Part shown: positions 24,802 to 33,383 of the stretch, in pieces
How positions within the stretch are numbered: position 1 is the first letter of the stretch
Layout: every line of letters starts with the position of its first letter
From: Bacilli bacterium
GTDB taxonomy: Bacteria > Bacillota_I > Bacilli_A > RFN20 > CAG-826
Direction: 5' to 3'
Assembly: GCA_017940265.1 (NCBI GenBank)
Contig: JAGAYY010000025.1
Location: 128,711 to 182,176 of the forward strand
Length of the DNA stretch: 53,466 nt
Position numbers and translations under genes: made by a program
The notes under the pieces: generated by a model
What the model was told of the DNA's origin: nothing
Seen by the model: only the letters and a program-made list of their open reading frames with translations
Database searches by the model: none

Positions 24802-25227
24802 TGAAAAGAAACCCAGCTCTAATGTAGTGTAGGAACCGAGAACTACTAGTGAATGAGCTGGGTATTGTTTCATTTAGAGCATATGAGTGTTGATATAGCT
24901 CTTTAAAATGAAACTCGGTTCAATTTGATTTGTAACTTCTAAAATTGTTCGCAGCAATGAATGAAGAAATTTACAAACCAGTGTCTCTTAGTGAACAGGC
25001 TATGGAAATCGCCCGGACGTAGAGTCTGGAGAATCATCCATTAAACGACAGGAGACAACCATTTAGAGCCTTTTTATACGGTAGAGAGTCAGTTGTAAGA
25101 CTTCAAATCGAAGGTTAGTATTTGGTATTCTTTGAAAATGGGTGAATAATAGTAGTCCGATTTTCGAAAGTCCTCACTAAAAGGGGCAGCAGATAGATGT
25201 TAACCGCGTCTATCTGTTTTTCTTTTT
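24802..25227 (+). ncRNA. Structured RNA A, pseudoknot family
   Basis: About 420 bases with no ORF of note. P1: ACCCAGCTC (24811-24819) with GAGCTGGGT (24855-24863). P2: GTTTCATTTAGAGC (24867-24880) with its complement at 24898-24914. Pseudoknot: AACCGAG (24834-24840), in the P1 loop, with CTCGGTT (24914-24920), perfect over 7 pairs. The end is a CAGATAGA/TCTATCTG terminator at 25190-25216 with a T-run. RNA B at 27711 repeats the design with different bases, so the pairs are supported by covariation. Function is unknown. Confidence 0.7.
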
Positions 25228-25267
25228 CATTTTATAAGGTTATTATTGTTTCGGAAACGTGAAACCC

Positions 25268-25284
25268 TGAAATCCTTATATCTG
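25268..25284 (+). promoter_or_regulatory. Promoter-like motif before tRNA-Leu
   Basis: AAATCCTTATATCTGGG ends about 12 bases before the tRNA 5' end. Confidence 0.5.
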
Positions 25285-25296
25285 GGAAAAGTTATT

Positions 25297-25382
25297 GCTC
25301 TCGTGGTGGAACTGGTAGACGCGAGGGACTTAAAATCCCTTGGCCAGGAATGGCCGTGCGGGTTCGATTCCCGCCGTGAGCA
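25297..25382 (+). tRNA. tRNA-Leu (anticodon TAA)
   Basis: A full class II tRNA. The acceptor GCTCTCG pairs with CGTGAGC, with one U-U mismatch. The D arm holds GGTAGAC. The anticodon arm reads GGGAC-TTAAAA-TCCC with anticodon UAA, the long variable arm is GGCCAGGAATGGCC, and the T arm carries GGTTCGATTCC. The 3' CCA is not encoded (the DNA reads ACAT), so it needs CCA addition, for which the phage carries an enzyme at 35346. UUA codons are frequent in this AT-rich genome. Confidence 0.95.
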
Positions 25383-25387
25383 CATCC

Positions 25388-25410
25388 CTTAAAAATCTTA
25401 TATATAGATA
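25388..25410 (+). promoter_or_regulatory. Promoter-like motif before RNA C
   Basis: TTAAAAATCTTATATATAG, a variant with TCTTATA for CCTTATA, lying 6 bases after the tRNA. Confidence 0.4.
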
Positions 25411-25414
25411 AAAA

Positions 25415-25655
25415 GAACCAAACCTCCCCTACCCGCCAGGAGGATCTCTCGTCGTTGTCAAAGATGATGTGAAAGCTGCCGTATATTAGAGGGGTCCAAT
25501 GGGGAGGTTCCAACACAAACAAAATTAACATATTCGAACTGATCACCTGAGAAGAGTAATTCTTTATTCAGGTCCAGGGAAATCATGATAAGTGACTTCA
25601 TGATTTTGGTCAGAGAATGCATTTTATTAGTGTGTTTTATTATATAAAATAAAAC
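25415..25655 (+). ncRNA. Candidate structured RNA C
   Basis: No credible ORF. AACCTCCCC (25421-25429) pairs with GGGGAGGTT (25501-25509) around a 70-base loop. Then a three-way junction: CTGA/TCAG outer (25539-25542 with 25110-type pairing at 25610-25613), CCTGA/TCAGG (25546-25572) and AAATCATGA/TCATGATTT (25580-25606). An AT-rich hairpin near 25630-25655 may end the transcript. Confidence 0.5.
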
Positions 25656-25768
25656 TTAAAAAAAAATACCAAAGTAGTGTAAGTGGGCCAGCACGCATCG
25701 AAAGATGAGGAATACGTTGGAATCGTATCGAATGGTAATATATTTTTCTAGACATTAACAAATAAAAT
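25656..25768 (+). other. Leader of the 209-residue gene
   Basis: No ORF. The stretch holds a run of nine A, a small hairpin (GAATACG/CGTATC) and a Bacteroidota-style A-rich start region, ATTAACAAATAAAAT, before the ATG at 25769. Confidence 0.4.
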
Positions 25769-26398
25769 ATGAAGTACACAATCACTAGAGCACTTGCAGA
25801 ATTTAAGACGCTCAAGAATCGTTATCAGAAAGAGGTTGGATCAAGTATGCTCATCGGAGTTAAGGTGGGCAAAAAGATGAGAGCTCCGCATTCTAGTTAT
25901 CAGCCTGAGGCATTTTCAACTCAGGCAACGAAACAGTATCAGAGCATAACTGATCTCTATAAGCGAATCTTAGAGATTAAAACTAAGATTGATCAAAGTA
26001 ATTTTGTTACTAAGGTCACCATCGCTGGCAAAGAGTATACGGTTCTTGAAGCCCTAGAAATGAAGAATGTCGGTCTCGAACTTAAGAAGGATCGTCTTTC
26101 TGAACTCAAGCGACAGATGATGAAGGCCAGAACAACTTATGATGATGCACTTGATGAAAACAAGCGCCGAATCGAGAAGATGGTTTCAGAACAAACTGCT
26201 GCTGGTTCTAAGGACGCCGAGCTCGAGAAAAAAGCCGTAGATAGTATTGAAGCTATCTATAAGGTGGATTTCGTTGATCCGATAGAGCTTCAGAAAAAGA
26301 TTGATGAACTCGAAGAAGACATTACTAGCTTCGAAAATGAAGTGAACTATGCATTGTCTGAATCGAACAGTACTACTTATATTGAAGTGGAAGGCTAG
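25769..26398 (+). CDS. Conserved phage coiled-coil protein, 209 aa (DIP1984/septicolysin-like)
   Basis: A helical protein with the layout TITRALAEFKTLKNRY at the start, then IDQSNFVTKVTIAGKEYTVL (residues about 72-91), then two long charged helices. This order (leading helix, SNxxTxVxIxGKxYTVxEA turn, coiled coil) is shared by a family of phage and bacterial proteins of the DIP1984/septicolysin group with unclear function. Codon use is richer in G and C than its neighbours, which suggests strong expression. It has a Bacteroidota-style leader without the CCTTATA motif near the ATG. Confidence 0.65.
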   Translation: MKYTITRALAEFKTLKNRYQKEVGSSMLIGVKVGKKMRAPHSSYQPEAFSTQATKQYQSITDLYKRILEIKTKIDQSNFVTKVTIAGKEYTVLEALEMKNVGLELKKDRLSELKRQMMKARTTYDDALDENKRRIEKMVSEQTAAGSKDAELEKKAVDSIEAIYKVDFVDPIELQKKIDELEEDITSFENEVNYALSESNSTTYIEVEG

Positions 26399-26419
26399 AG
26401 AAAGTTCTTCCTTCCTACA

Positions 26420-26768
26420 ACATATATCCAGTAACTTTGTATCGCGTAAACAGTCAAGAAAAACGCCCTTTTAGATTTTTCAGGTTATAAAAATCATTCA
26501 GCTTATAATAAGGTATAATTAATGAACTGCAACTTCGTTGATAATTGATTTTGCACTTGTTAAAGCTCAAAGATCTAAAAATCAAAGTTTTAAATCTTTA
26601 AAGTTTATGTTTTGCATTAAACCTCAAAGACTAAAGACTAAAGATTCATCAAACCCCAGTACTAAGTTTATCTTCGCAAGAAGTAGATGGTTTGCAGTTT
26701 ATCATCGACTATTTCACTCTGGGCTGTGATATATAAGTTACTGGTCCCTTGATTAATTCTTGGGACCT
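26420..26768 (+). ncRNA. Candidate large structured RNA D closed by a 10-bp stem
   Basis: CCAGTAACTT (26428-26437) pairs perfectly with AAGTTACTGG (26735-26744), bringing together the ends of a 310-base region. Inside are AAAGAT/ATCTTT, CAAC-TTC-GTTG and CTTC-GCAA-GAAG (GNRA loop). A GGTCCC/GGGACC hairpin with a T-rich tail (26743-26771) follows, sharing two bases with the closing stem, so the two exclude each other. A 63-codon frame within it has poor composition and is disregarded. Confidence 0.5.
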
Positions 26769-26777
26769 TTTATTTTT

Positions 26778-27257
26778 ATGGCATTTATAAAAGATTATGC
26801 AATAGAAAGAGATACTGTCCTGAGATTTAGAATATTTCTTCCTGATGTACTCCACCTCTTAAATGAGGATATTGGAAGAGGAGATTATGAATATCTCCTT
26901 GCTAGATTCAAAGCCCGAGATTGGCAGGAAGTACAAAGAGTTTTAGGATTCTTCAAACCACCTAAAGGAACCTGTGTCGGAGTTTTAGGAATATTGACAA
27001 AAACAAAAGGATCACCAAATAAAAGATGGTTTCCTGGAGTGAGTATCTGGAAAAATACCTATAATGTTACTTTCCAATATAACCTAAAAGAAGTAAGATC
27101 TAGAGAGAAAACACAAGTATTAAGGAATCCAGAAGTTTGGTTAAGAAGATTTATATCAAATTACCTGAAAGGAAAAGATAGAATAACCACTGATCTCCAT
27201 ACTTATGCTGCTCTTTGGTATTGGCAGGAAGAGAAAAAGAAAAGCACTAGGAAATAA
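26778..27257 (+). CDS. Hypothetical basic protein, 159 aa
   Basis: The ATG at 26778 is preferred to an in-frame TTG at 26760 that lies inside the terminator hairpin of RNA D. The protein is basic and mixed alpha/beta, with a Trp-rich C-terminus (YAALWYWQEEKKK). Family unknown. A terminator follows. Confidence 0.65.
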   Translation: MAFIKDYAIERDTVLRFRIFLPDVLHLLNEDIGRGDYEYLLARFKARDWQEVQRVLGFFKPPKGTCVGVLGILTKTKGSPNKRWFPGVSIWKNTYNVTFQYNLKEVRSREKTQVLRNPEVWLRRFISNYLKGKDRITTDLHTYAALWYWQEEKKKSTRK

Positions 27258-27281
27258 ATAATCCTAGTACTTCTTTTTTTT
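27245..27281. terminator. Bidirectional terminator
   Basis: ACTAGGA/TCCTAGT stem followed by a long T-run on the plus strand, between two converging genes. Confidence 0.75.
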
Positions 27282-27655
27282 TACTCAGTGATCATGTTAA
27301 GATAGACATAACGATTTACTGTAGACCAGAAATCATCTACTATATTAACCAAACCACTCCACATTTGATCTTCGGTTTCTTCCTTAATTCCAGAAAGAAG
27401 ACCACGAAGTTGAGTTAAGAATTCACCAAAGTTAGTAGCCTCAGGAAGAACTCCCTGAATATTACCAACTTCAATTAATCCCAAGATAGCCATAGCATTC
27501 TCAGTCATATCATCCTCAAACTTTCCCAATTCATCCGAAAACTCATCTGTAATAATGTGCATCGAATGAGAAGGAGCAGACCAATGTAATTCCTTTAATC
27601 GGGTTTTATATCCTTCAAGTTTCCCGACTACTTCAATTAATTTTTGTTTATCCAT
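27281..27655 (-). CDS. Ferritin-like/Dps-like helical protein, 124 aa
   Basis: An all-helical protein with LKELHWSAPSHSMHIITDEFSDEL (given in parts: LKELHWSAPSH, then EFSDELGKFEDD), the pattern of Dps/ferritin-like four-helix proteins and of small phage proteins of the DUF5856 kind. The His and acidic residues could bind metal. It lies alone on the minus strand between two plus-strand units. Confidence 0.5.
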   Translation of the reverse strand: MDKQKLIEVVGKLEGYKTRLKELHWSAPSHSMHIITDEFSDELGKFEDDMTENAMAILGLIEVGNIQGVLPEATNFGEFLTQLRGLLSGIKEETEDQMWSGLVNIVDDFWSTVNRYVYLNMITE

Positions 27656-27679
27656 ATTGAAAATTTTTAAACCGGCTCA

Positions 27680-27704
27680 GAAAGTCTAAAAGCCTTATGT
27701 ATGA
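27680..27704 (+). promoter_or_regulatory. Extended promoter motif (variant) before ncRNA B
   Basis: AGAAAGTCTAAAAGCCTTATGTATG, the same sequence as at 24776 before RNA A. Confidence 0.65.
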
Positions 27705-27982
27705 ATGAAAAACCAATTCCCGATATACCGAGCTTTGACGGAATTGGTTTTCATCTTTTCATTACCAAAGATGAGTGCTCGGTGATTTAACTTTATACCC
27801 AAAATAATATGGATATAAAAATTACAATTACCTCTATTATTGAGGATCTTAGATGGTCTAAACGTTCCAATACGATTAGTCCTCGAAGATTTTATCCAAA
27901 TAGGTTACTTGGCAGATTTAGAGATTAGCCCAAGTCTATAAAAGAGGCGACTCAGTATCAAAAGATGCTGAGTTTCTTTTTC
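27705..27982 (+). ncRNA. Structured RNA B, pseudoknot family
   Basis: P1: AACCAATTCC (27711-27720) with GGAATTGGTT (27740-27749). P2: CATCTTT (27752-27758) with AAAGATG (27767-27773). Pseudoknot: ACCGAGC (27727-27733), in the P1 loop, with GCTCGGT (27777-27783), perfect over 7 pairs. A further ACTTGG/CCAAGT stem lies near 27906-27936. The end is an ACTCAGTATC/GATGCTGAGT terminator at 27950-27973 with a T-rich tail. RNA A has the same order with different P1 and P2 bases, so the helices are conserved and the sequence is not. About 280 bases; function unknown. Confidence 0.7.
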
Positions 27983-28150
27983 ATTCATAAGGCATTAACG
28001 GGTGGAAAAGAGCATATCTTCAATTTGAAAACTGGACTCTGTATTAAATTGATGAAACACGTCGGAGAAAGATTGAATACCTTATTAACGAATACTAAAA
28101 AGAGGTGGTAGAGTTAAAACCATCTCTTGACTTAAACTTATTTATTTTAT
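27983..28150 (+). other. Leader region of the topoisomerase gene
   Basis: No ORF. AAGAGGTGGT/ACCATCTCTT (28100-28128) forms a strong hairpin about 20 bases before the ATG, and TTCAATTTG/AAATTGA (near 28020-28053) another. It may regulate or attenuate topoisomerase expression. Confidence 0.4.
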
Positions 28151-31100
28151 ATGAATGAAATTATAAAAGAACAAAAAATTTCTCATTTAAAATTCCCAGA
28201 ATGTATAAGAGCAAAAACGGGAATGTATTTGAATTCTATACAGAAAGAGGGAGTAAATAATAGTTTTCGAGAAGTTGTAGACAATGCTACGGATGAAGTA
28301 GGAAGTGGACATGGAGACACTATTCATGTTAGTATAAATTTAAATGGATATAACTATGTAGCAGATAATTCAGATCGAGGAATGCCAATTAGAATGAGCG
28401 AGGATATGCCTGAAAAGACACAAGCATATTTATCAATATCAGAATTGCACTCTTCTGGAAAATTTGAAGCTGGTGAGATTGGAAGGGTCGGAATTTTTGG
28501 CATAGGAAGCTCGGCGACCGCTGCATGCAGTACTACATATAACCTTTTAGTTAGAGTTACTGAAAGAAACTATAAGGGTTCTATACCTGAAGTGGAAGAA
28601 ATGTGGAACACTGTGGGCCCTCGTCAAAGAAATGAGCTGTACTATATAGTTTCTACTTCTAAAGGATATAAAACTTTTGAAGGATGTCTACTTCTTAGGG
28701 ATATTGAGAAAAGATTATTTAAAGGAATTAAGGGTTATACACCAATTCCAAGGGGTATGACTACTATTGTGCTCTTTAAACTTGATCCTGAGATTTTTGA
28801 AGAAACTATAACACCTGAAATTCCATATGCTAATTTAAATTACTTTCTTCTTATTCAGCAAAGATTTTTCGGAAGAAAGAAAATTAATGTTATTATAGAT
28901 GGTGAACCCCTTAGATGTGAATTTAAACCCTATAAATTTGAGATTTCGGGAAAAATAACTCCTAAGGATCCTAGCAGTCCAAATAAGGAGGTTGGTGTAT
29001 ATCTTACTTTTGAAGCAGATCCCGAATTGAGCAAAGCAGATAAATATATGTTTGCTTCAGTTAATGGGCTTGATTCTAGAGCAGGATATCATGTTAACTT
29101 AGCTAAGACTTTATTTAAGGCAGCTCTTAAGTCCCAATATAAGGTGACTCATGAATATGCGCTTGAAGGTCTTAAATTTGGAGTTATAATTCTTGCAAAT
29201 GATTGTGTTTTTAATAGTCAATCTAAAGAAACTTTGAAATCTTTAACAAAAGTAAAACTTGATGATTTTGCTCCATTAGTTAAAGAAATAGAAAAAGTTT
29301 TTAAGAAAAACAAAGATTACTGGGATGCACATGTAGAAAAAGTAAATGCTTTCTGGGATGCACATCGTAATATTGGTGCTATTGAGAAAGCTCAGAGAAT
29401 GATTGATTCAGCCTCTGGAACTGGGTTTTATAAGAACAAGGCAGATATGGTTGAGGGTTTCAGTGATGCAACAATTAAAGATCGCTGGGATTGTGAACTC
29501 TATATTGTTGAAGGAAATTCACCTGCCGGATCACTAAAATCTGGACGAAAAGCATCAAGTGGGTTAAAACAGGCAGTTCTTCCTCTTAGAGGTAAAGTAC
29601 TAAATGTAAGTACCATCGATGTAAATCGAGCTTTAGAAAATAAAGAAATTTCTACATTATTTAGTATTCTAGGTGTAGGTATTCAAGATAGGAATGTAAC
29701 CTCCAGTGCAAAAACTTGGGAGGAAGCTCATGAGTTATTAATCAAACGTTCAAGATATGGACGTATATGTATTGCTTGTGATGCTGATGCGGATTGACTA
29801 ATGACAGTCCGAAATTATAGTAATATAATTTAAAGAATCGTATTGTAGCTGGAAAATCCTGTTAAGTAGAAAGTACTAAAATTTGGTTGGTTTTAGTAAA
29901 AACCTTTCTAATAGGGACAATCAGCTTATTCTAAAAGTTAGTTTAAATAAAATGTATGATTAGGTATGATATAATGAGTTATTTACTTTATAAAAATTTA
30001 GATCAAATATTTCTACAACATAGAGATAATATTGATCCGGATATTTATAGAGTAGGTGAAATTGAATATAAAGGCATAATTAATTATTTAGTTTGGAATC
30101 CAAAAACAAATTTAATAATGGATTATTTCTTTGATGATAAGCCCGATCAAGAATGGTTTCCTTTAAACATAATATATCAAAACGTAAAAGATTCTGAAAA
30201 ATATTTAATAAATAGAAATGGAGATATGATAGGATACAAAGGAGATCGTTTAAAATTACAAAAAGATGCAGTTTGGGGATATCCACAATATAAAATAAAA
30301 GGGAAATATAGAAGGTTACACATAATTTTAAGTAAATTATTTATACCAAATATATCACCAGAAACAAAAATAGTTGTAGACCATATTGATAGAAATAAAG
30401 ATAATTACTCTTTGTCTAATCTTAGATGGGCAACTGTTAAAGAGAATGCTAATAATTTAACCAGAAGAAAATATTTGGGCCGAAAATTATTTAGAGCATA
30501 TTTTGATAAAGAATTAACGTTGTTAGATAAAGAATACAACGATGAAGAGATGATCAAATTAAGTGGTATTGAAGGTAGACGACAAGCTTATGAATGTTCT
30601 AAAATTTCTGTAAGATTTAAAAATAGATACTGGAAAATTATAGATTTAGATTTATTAGACTATCTAATGTCTATAGATGTTACTGATATCGATGAAACAC
30701 TTTGGGTAAAACATTATTCTGGGAATTATGACGTTCATCCATTAGGTTTAATTAGAATAGGAAACAGAATTTCTATGGGATCTGCTACAGGATCTAACAC
30801 CCATTTAGAAAGAAAAATAAAAATTATGAAAGAAACTCGAAGAGTCCATATAATAATTGCAGAGGTCTTTTTAAATGAAAATAAGCCTATAGAAAAAGGT
30901 CTTGTGGTTGATCATATAAATACTAATTCTCTAGATAATAGAGCTGAAAATCTTAGAATATGTACTCAAAGTGAAAATATGTCTAATCCAATAACCCTAG
31001 AAAAATTATCAAAAAAAGTTATTGGACCAGATGGAACCATATATAATTCACTAACAGAGTGTGGAAACCATTTTGGGGTTACTCCAACAACTGTTATGAA

Positions 31101-32016
31101 TTGGATAAAGAAACAACCAACTAAAAATTTTAAATACTATAACTAACTTTTAGAATGACAACGACTATCCCGAGAGGGAGTAGGGTAATAAGTCAATAAT
31201 GATTACTCGAAAGATACGACATCTCAGTGAGATGAAAATATAGTCTGAACTATATGGAAACATATAGGAGTTCATCTTCTAGGAAACTAAGAAGTGAGAA
31301 CCGAAATAGAATGACGAACTATTTTGAACACAATTGGGTCAACAAATAACATCACTGTTGTTATATGTTATTTGTAAGTACGCTAGATTTTTAATTGAGC
31401 ATGGACTTGTATATATTAGTGTAAGTCCATTATTCGAACAAGGAGGTAAATTTTATTATCCTGGAGATCCAACTGATTCAAATGGAGTACCTGTTGGAAT
31501 TAATATTAACAAATCATATAGAAGATTCAAAGGATTAACTAAAACTAGTCCTAGAATATAGAAATATATTCCGTATAATCACATTAAAAGCTGGGAACTC
31601 ATGTTAGGCTCAAAATACCAAAGTGTAATAATTTTTGAGATAGTGACAATCAGCAGCGAAGAGCTTCAACGACTATCCCGAGAGGGAGTAGGGTAATAAG
31701 TCAATAATGATTACTCGAAAGATGTGACACCTAAACATTAGGGTGTAGGTGAAAATATAGTCTGAACACTGTGGAGACATAGTGGAGAAAATCTCATATT
31801 AGAAATTGACGATCTAATATAAACATAATTGTAGGATCTATTCCAAAAGAGATGATATATGATGTATTTTTTAATCCAGCAACTAGAAAACAAATACAAG
31901 TTACTCCAGAAGGCATTGACTATGCAATGTCATTAACAGAGGATATTAATATTAGAAAACAATTACTTATAAATGCAGGGATTCTTAGCAATCCTTATGA
32001 GCTTGAAGAAGATTAA
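28151..32016 (+). CDS. Type II DNA topoisomerase subunit B (GyrB/ParE-like), split by two group I introns
   Basis: Spliced as 28151-29794, 31337-31535 and 31832-32016, giving 675 residues in one frame. The GHKL ATPase has DNATDE, DRGMPI and GIFGIGSSA. The Toprim domain has VEGNSPAGS, then LPLRGKVLNV and DADAD-G, where the last Gly is restored by joining exon 2. Exon 2 brings FYYPGDPTD and RRFKGL, and exon 3 completes GLGSIPKEM. Splice points are fixed by the reading frame and by U-G pairs in the P1 helices. The protein works with the A subunit just downstream to relax or decatenate phage DNA. Confidence 0.9.
29795..31336 (+). mobile_element. Group I intron 1 (IA2-like) with homing endonuclease
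   Basis: A 1542-base intron. The 5' splice site: exon CGGAT (29790-29794) pairs with GTCCG (29807-29811), leaving the U-G pair typical of group I introns; the last base is G31336. The 3' core holds CAACGACTATCCCGAGAGGG (31159 on) and AAAATATAGTCTGAAC (31235-31250), close to the T4 td intron. The endonuclease ORF sits in the P6 loop, whose stem is TTATTCTAAAAGTTAG (29926-29941) with CTAACTTTTAGAATGA (31143-31158). It interrupts the Toprim DxDxD-G codon. Confidence 0.9.
29956..31146 (+). CDS. Intron-encoded homing endonuclease with two HNH domains
   Basis: A 396-residue protein. Two HNH_3-type modules: IVVDHIDRNKDNYSLSNLRW (residues about 136-155) and LVVDHINTNSLDNRAENLRI (about 316-335), each preceded by an RLHI/RVHI strand. 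A C-terminal NUMOD1-like helix-turn-helix follows (GPDGTIYNSLTECGNHFGV). It probably cuts the intronless topoisomerase allele to spread intron 1. A tandem HNH layout is unusual; most such enzymes have one. It has its own ATG in the P6 loop. Confidence 0.88.
   Translation: MIRYDIMSYLLYKNLDQIFLQHRDNIDPDIYRVGEIEYKGIINYLVWNPKTNLIMDYFFDDKPDQEWFPLNIIYQNVKDSEKYLINRNGDMIGYKGDRLKLQKDAVWGYPQYKIKGKYRRLHIILSKLFIPNISPETKIVVDHIDRNKDNYSLSNLRWATVKENANNLTRRKYLGRKLFRAYFDKELTLLDKEYNDEEMIKLSGIEGRRQAYECSKISVRFKNRYWKIIDLDLLDYLMSIDVTDIDETLWVKHYSGNYDVHPLGLIRIGNRISMGSATGSNTHLERKIKIMKETRRVHIIIAEVFLNENKPIEKGLVVDHINTNSLDNRAENLRICTQSENMSNPITLEKLSKKVIGPDGTIYNSLTECGNHFGVTPTTVMNWIKKQPTKNFKYYN
31337..31535 (+). other. Topoisomerase B exon 2
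   Basis: Encodes 66 codons plus one base between the introns: GQQITSLLLY and FYYPGDPTD up to RRFKGL. The frame would end at 31559 if intron 2 were not removed. Confidence 0.85.
31536..31831 (+). ncRNA. Group I intron 2 (ORF-less sister of intron 1)
   Basis: A 296-base intron. Exon AGGAT (31531-31535) pairs with GTCCT (31548-31552) in P1, again with U-G at the splice site, and the intron ends in AATTG (G31831) like intron 1. Bases 31667-31723 are identical to 31159-31215, and AAAATATAGTCTGAAC is identical too. P6 is a short loop here (AGCGAAGAGCT) where intron 1 has its ORF. It interrupts the codon for Leu in the GyrB motif FKGLG. Confidence 0.9.
31832..32016 (+). other. Topoisomerase B exon 3
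   Basis: Encodes the C-terminal 61 residues (begins GSIPKEMIYD after the split codon), ending YELEED and TAA. Confidence 0.85.
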
Positions 32017-32021
32017 ATAAT

Positions 32022-33383
32022 ATGGCAAGAAGAAAAAAAGATATTACACAAGTAGATTTACCAGTTTCTACCCCAGAACAGATAGAACAAAGACCGATAG
32101 GACAAGTTGTTACTGACGCTTATCTTGATTTTGGAAATTATATAAACTGCCATAGACATCTTGCAAACTTAGATGGAGTTAAAGTATCATATAAACGACT
32201 CATTTATACATTAGCGTCACAGTTTTCACATACTTCATTTAATCACACAAATACAGCAATTGCAGCAGTAGCCTCTATCCACCCACATGGTTTGATGTCG
32301 TTCAATGAAATGTGTGCAACTTTAGTTAAATCGGGAGTATTTGAAGGTGAAGGCTCTTTTGGTTATGTTCAGATTGATGGTGTAGTAAATGAAGCTGCTA
32401 ATGAACGATATACTTATATCAAGATAAGTGACCTGTATTGGGATTTGATGGGTGATCTCCTTAAGGATGTGCCGTATATGGAAAGTCCTAATGGAAACCC
32501 CGAACCAGAATATTTACCTCTCCCATTACCTCTTGGTCTTCACATGAAAACCTTAAATCAGGGTCTTGGAGTTTCGATTTCAATGATATATCCAAACTTC
32601 AGTGCTTGGTCAATGTATCAGGCTTATATCCACGACAATCCTCAACTCCTAGAACCGAATGTAGACTTAATTTTGGATCATGAGAATTCAGAGTTAGCCA
32701 GACTATGGGAAACAGGTCGAGGGAGAGTTGTATATAGTTACAAAATTTCAAGATATCATAATTCAGATACTAATATGGATGGTATATTATTTGAGACTAA
32801 AGATGGAACAGAGATTTTCACCCCTAAACTCAAGCCATTCAAGAAATTAGTAGAAGATGGTAAGGTCTATATTGAGGATATTACCGATTATGATTCTTGT
32901 AAGATGGTGATATATCGAATTCCAGGTGCAAGAGGTGTGACTATTGATGATATTGAAGCTTTATGTAGAAAGTGTTGTTTTAGTGCACAAAACTATAACC
33001 TGAATATTACTAATGGTGAGACTGCTTTCAGAATTCCATTAAAAGCTTGGATTGATTATACTTACAAGCGTTACATCGACCTTGTAGTAAAAGCCAATCA
33101 AAGAAAAATTCAGAAGACGGAATTTGATATTACAGTTCTAGAAGCAATTCCGGTTGTAGCTAACTATATCTTAAACATAAATCCAAAAGCAACGGATAAG
33201 GAGATAGAGGCTAAAACTGGTATTGGTGGCGAAGTGTTATCAACTGTCTTGGGGAAACCTATATCATATCTCCGGAAAAATTCTGATACTTCCGGACGAG
33301 TGAAAGAATTAAAAGAAAAGCTACGAGTTCTTAAGAAATTTGATCCAGTGGCTTATACAGAAGAAATTATTAAGCGTTTATGA
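32022..33383 (+). CDS. Type II DNA topoisomerase subunit A (GyrA/ParC, T4 gp52-like)
   Basis: A 453-residue protein with the winged-helix core: LDGVKVSYKRLIY, then HPHG, then AANERYTYIK, whose Tyr130 is the DNA-linking tyrosine next to Arg129. There is no C-terminal beta-pinwheel, as in T4 gp52, so it would relax and decatenate DNA without negative supercoiling. It starts 5 bases after the B-subunit stop and the two form the enzyme. Confidence 0.92.
   Translation: MARRKKDITQVDLPVSTPEQIEQRPIGQVVTDAYLDFGNYINCHRHLANLDGVKVSYKRLIYTLASQFSHTSFNHTNTAIAAVASIHPHGLMSFNEMCATLVKSGVFEGEGSFGYVQIDGVVNEAANERYTYIKISDLYWDLMGDLLKDVPYMESPNGNPEPEYLPLPLPLGLHMKTLNQGLGVSISMIYPNFSAWSMYQAYIHDNPQLLEPNVDLILDHENSELARLWETGRGRVVYSYKISRYHNSDTNMDGILFETKDGTEIFTPKLKPFKKLVEDGKVYIEDITDYDSCKMVIYRIPGARGVTIDDIEALCRKCCFSAQNYNLNITNGETAFRIPLKAWIDYTYKRYIDLVVKANQRKIQKTEFDITVLEAIPVVANYILNINPKATDKEIEAKTGIGGEVLSTVLGKPISYLRKNSDTSGRVKELKEKLRVLKKFDPVAYTEEIIKRL

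Noticed and set aside
24802..25227. tmRNA
   Set aside because: No tRNA-like ends (no T-arm GGTTCGAATC and no CCA-type acceptor) and no tag-peptide frame ending in Ala-Ala; the P1/pseudoknot layout is different.
25292..25546. 84-codon minus-strand frame over the tRNA
   Set aside because: It is antisense to a well-formed tRNA-Leu and to RNA C; its sequence is of the spurious type seen antisense to tRNAs.
26538..26729. 63-codon plus-strand frame
   Set aside because: It lies inside a region closed by a long-range stem, its composition is Lys/Phe/Ser-rich without structure, and no leader or promoter motif sits before it. It fits noncoding RNA better.
28151..29797. Topoisomerase B as a truncated pseudogene
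   Set aside because: The stop at 29795-29797 is the first intron sequence. P1 pairing and frame-perfect exon joining restore the whole protein.
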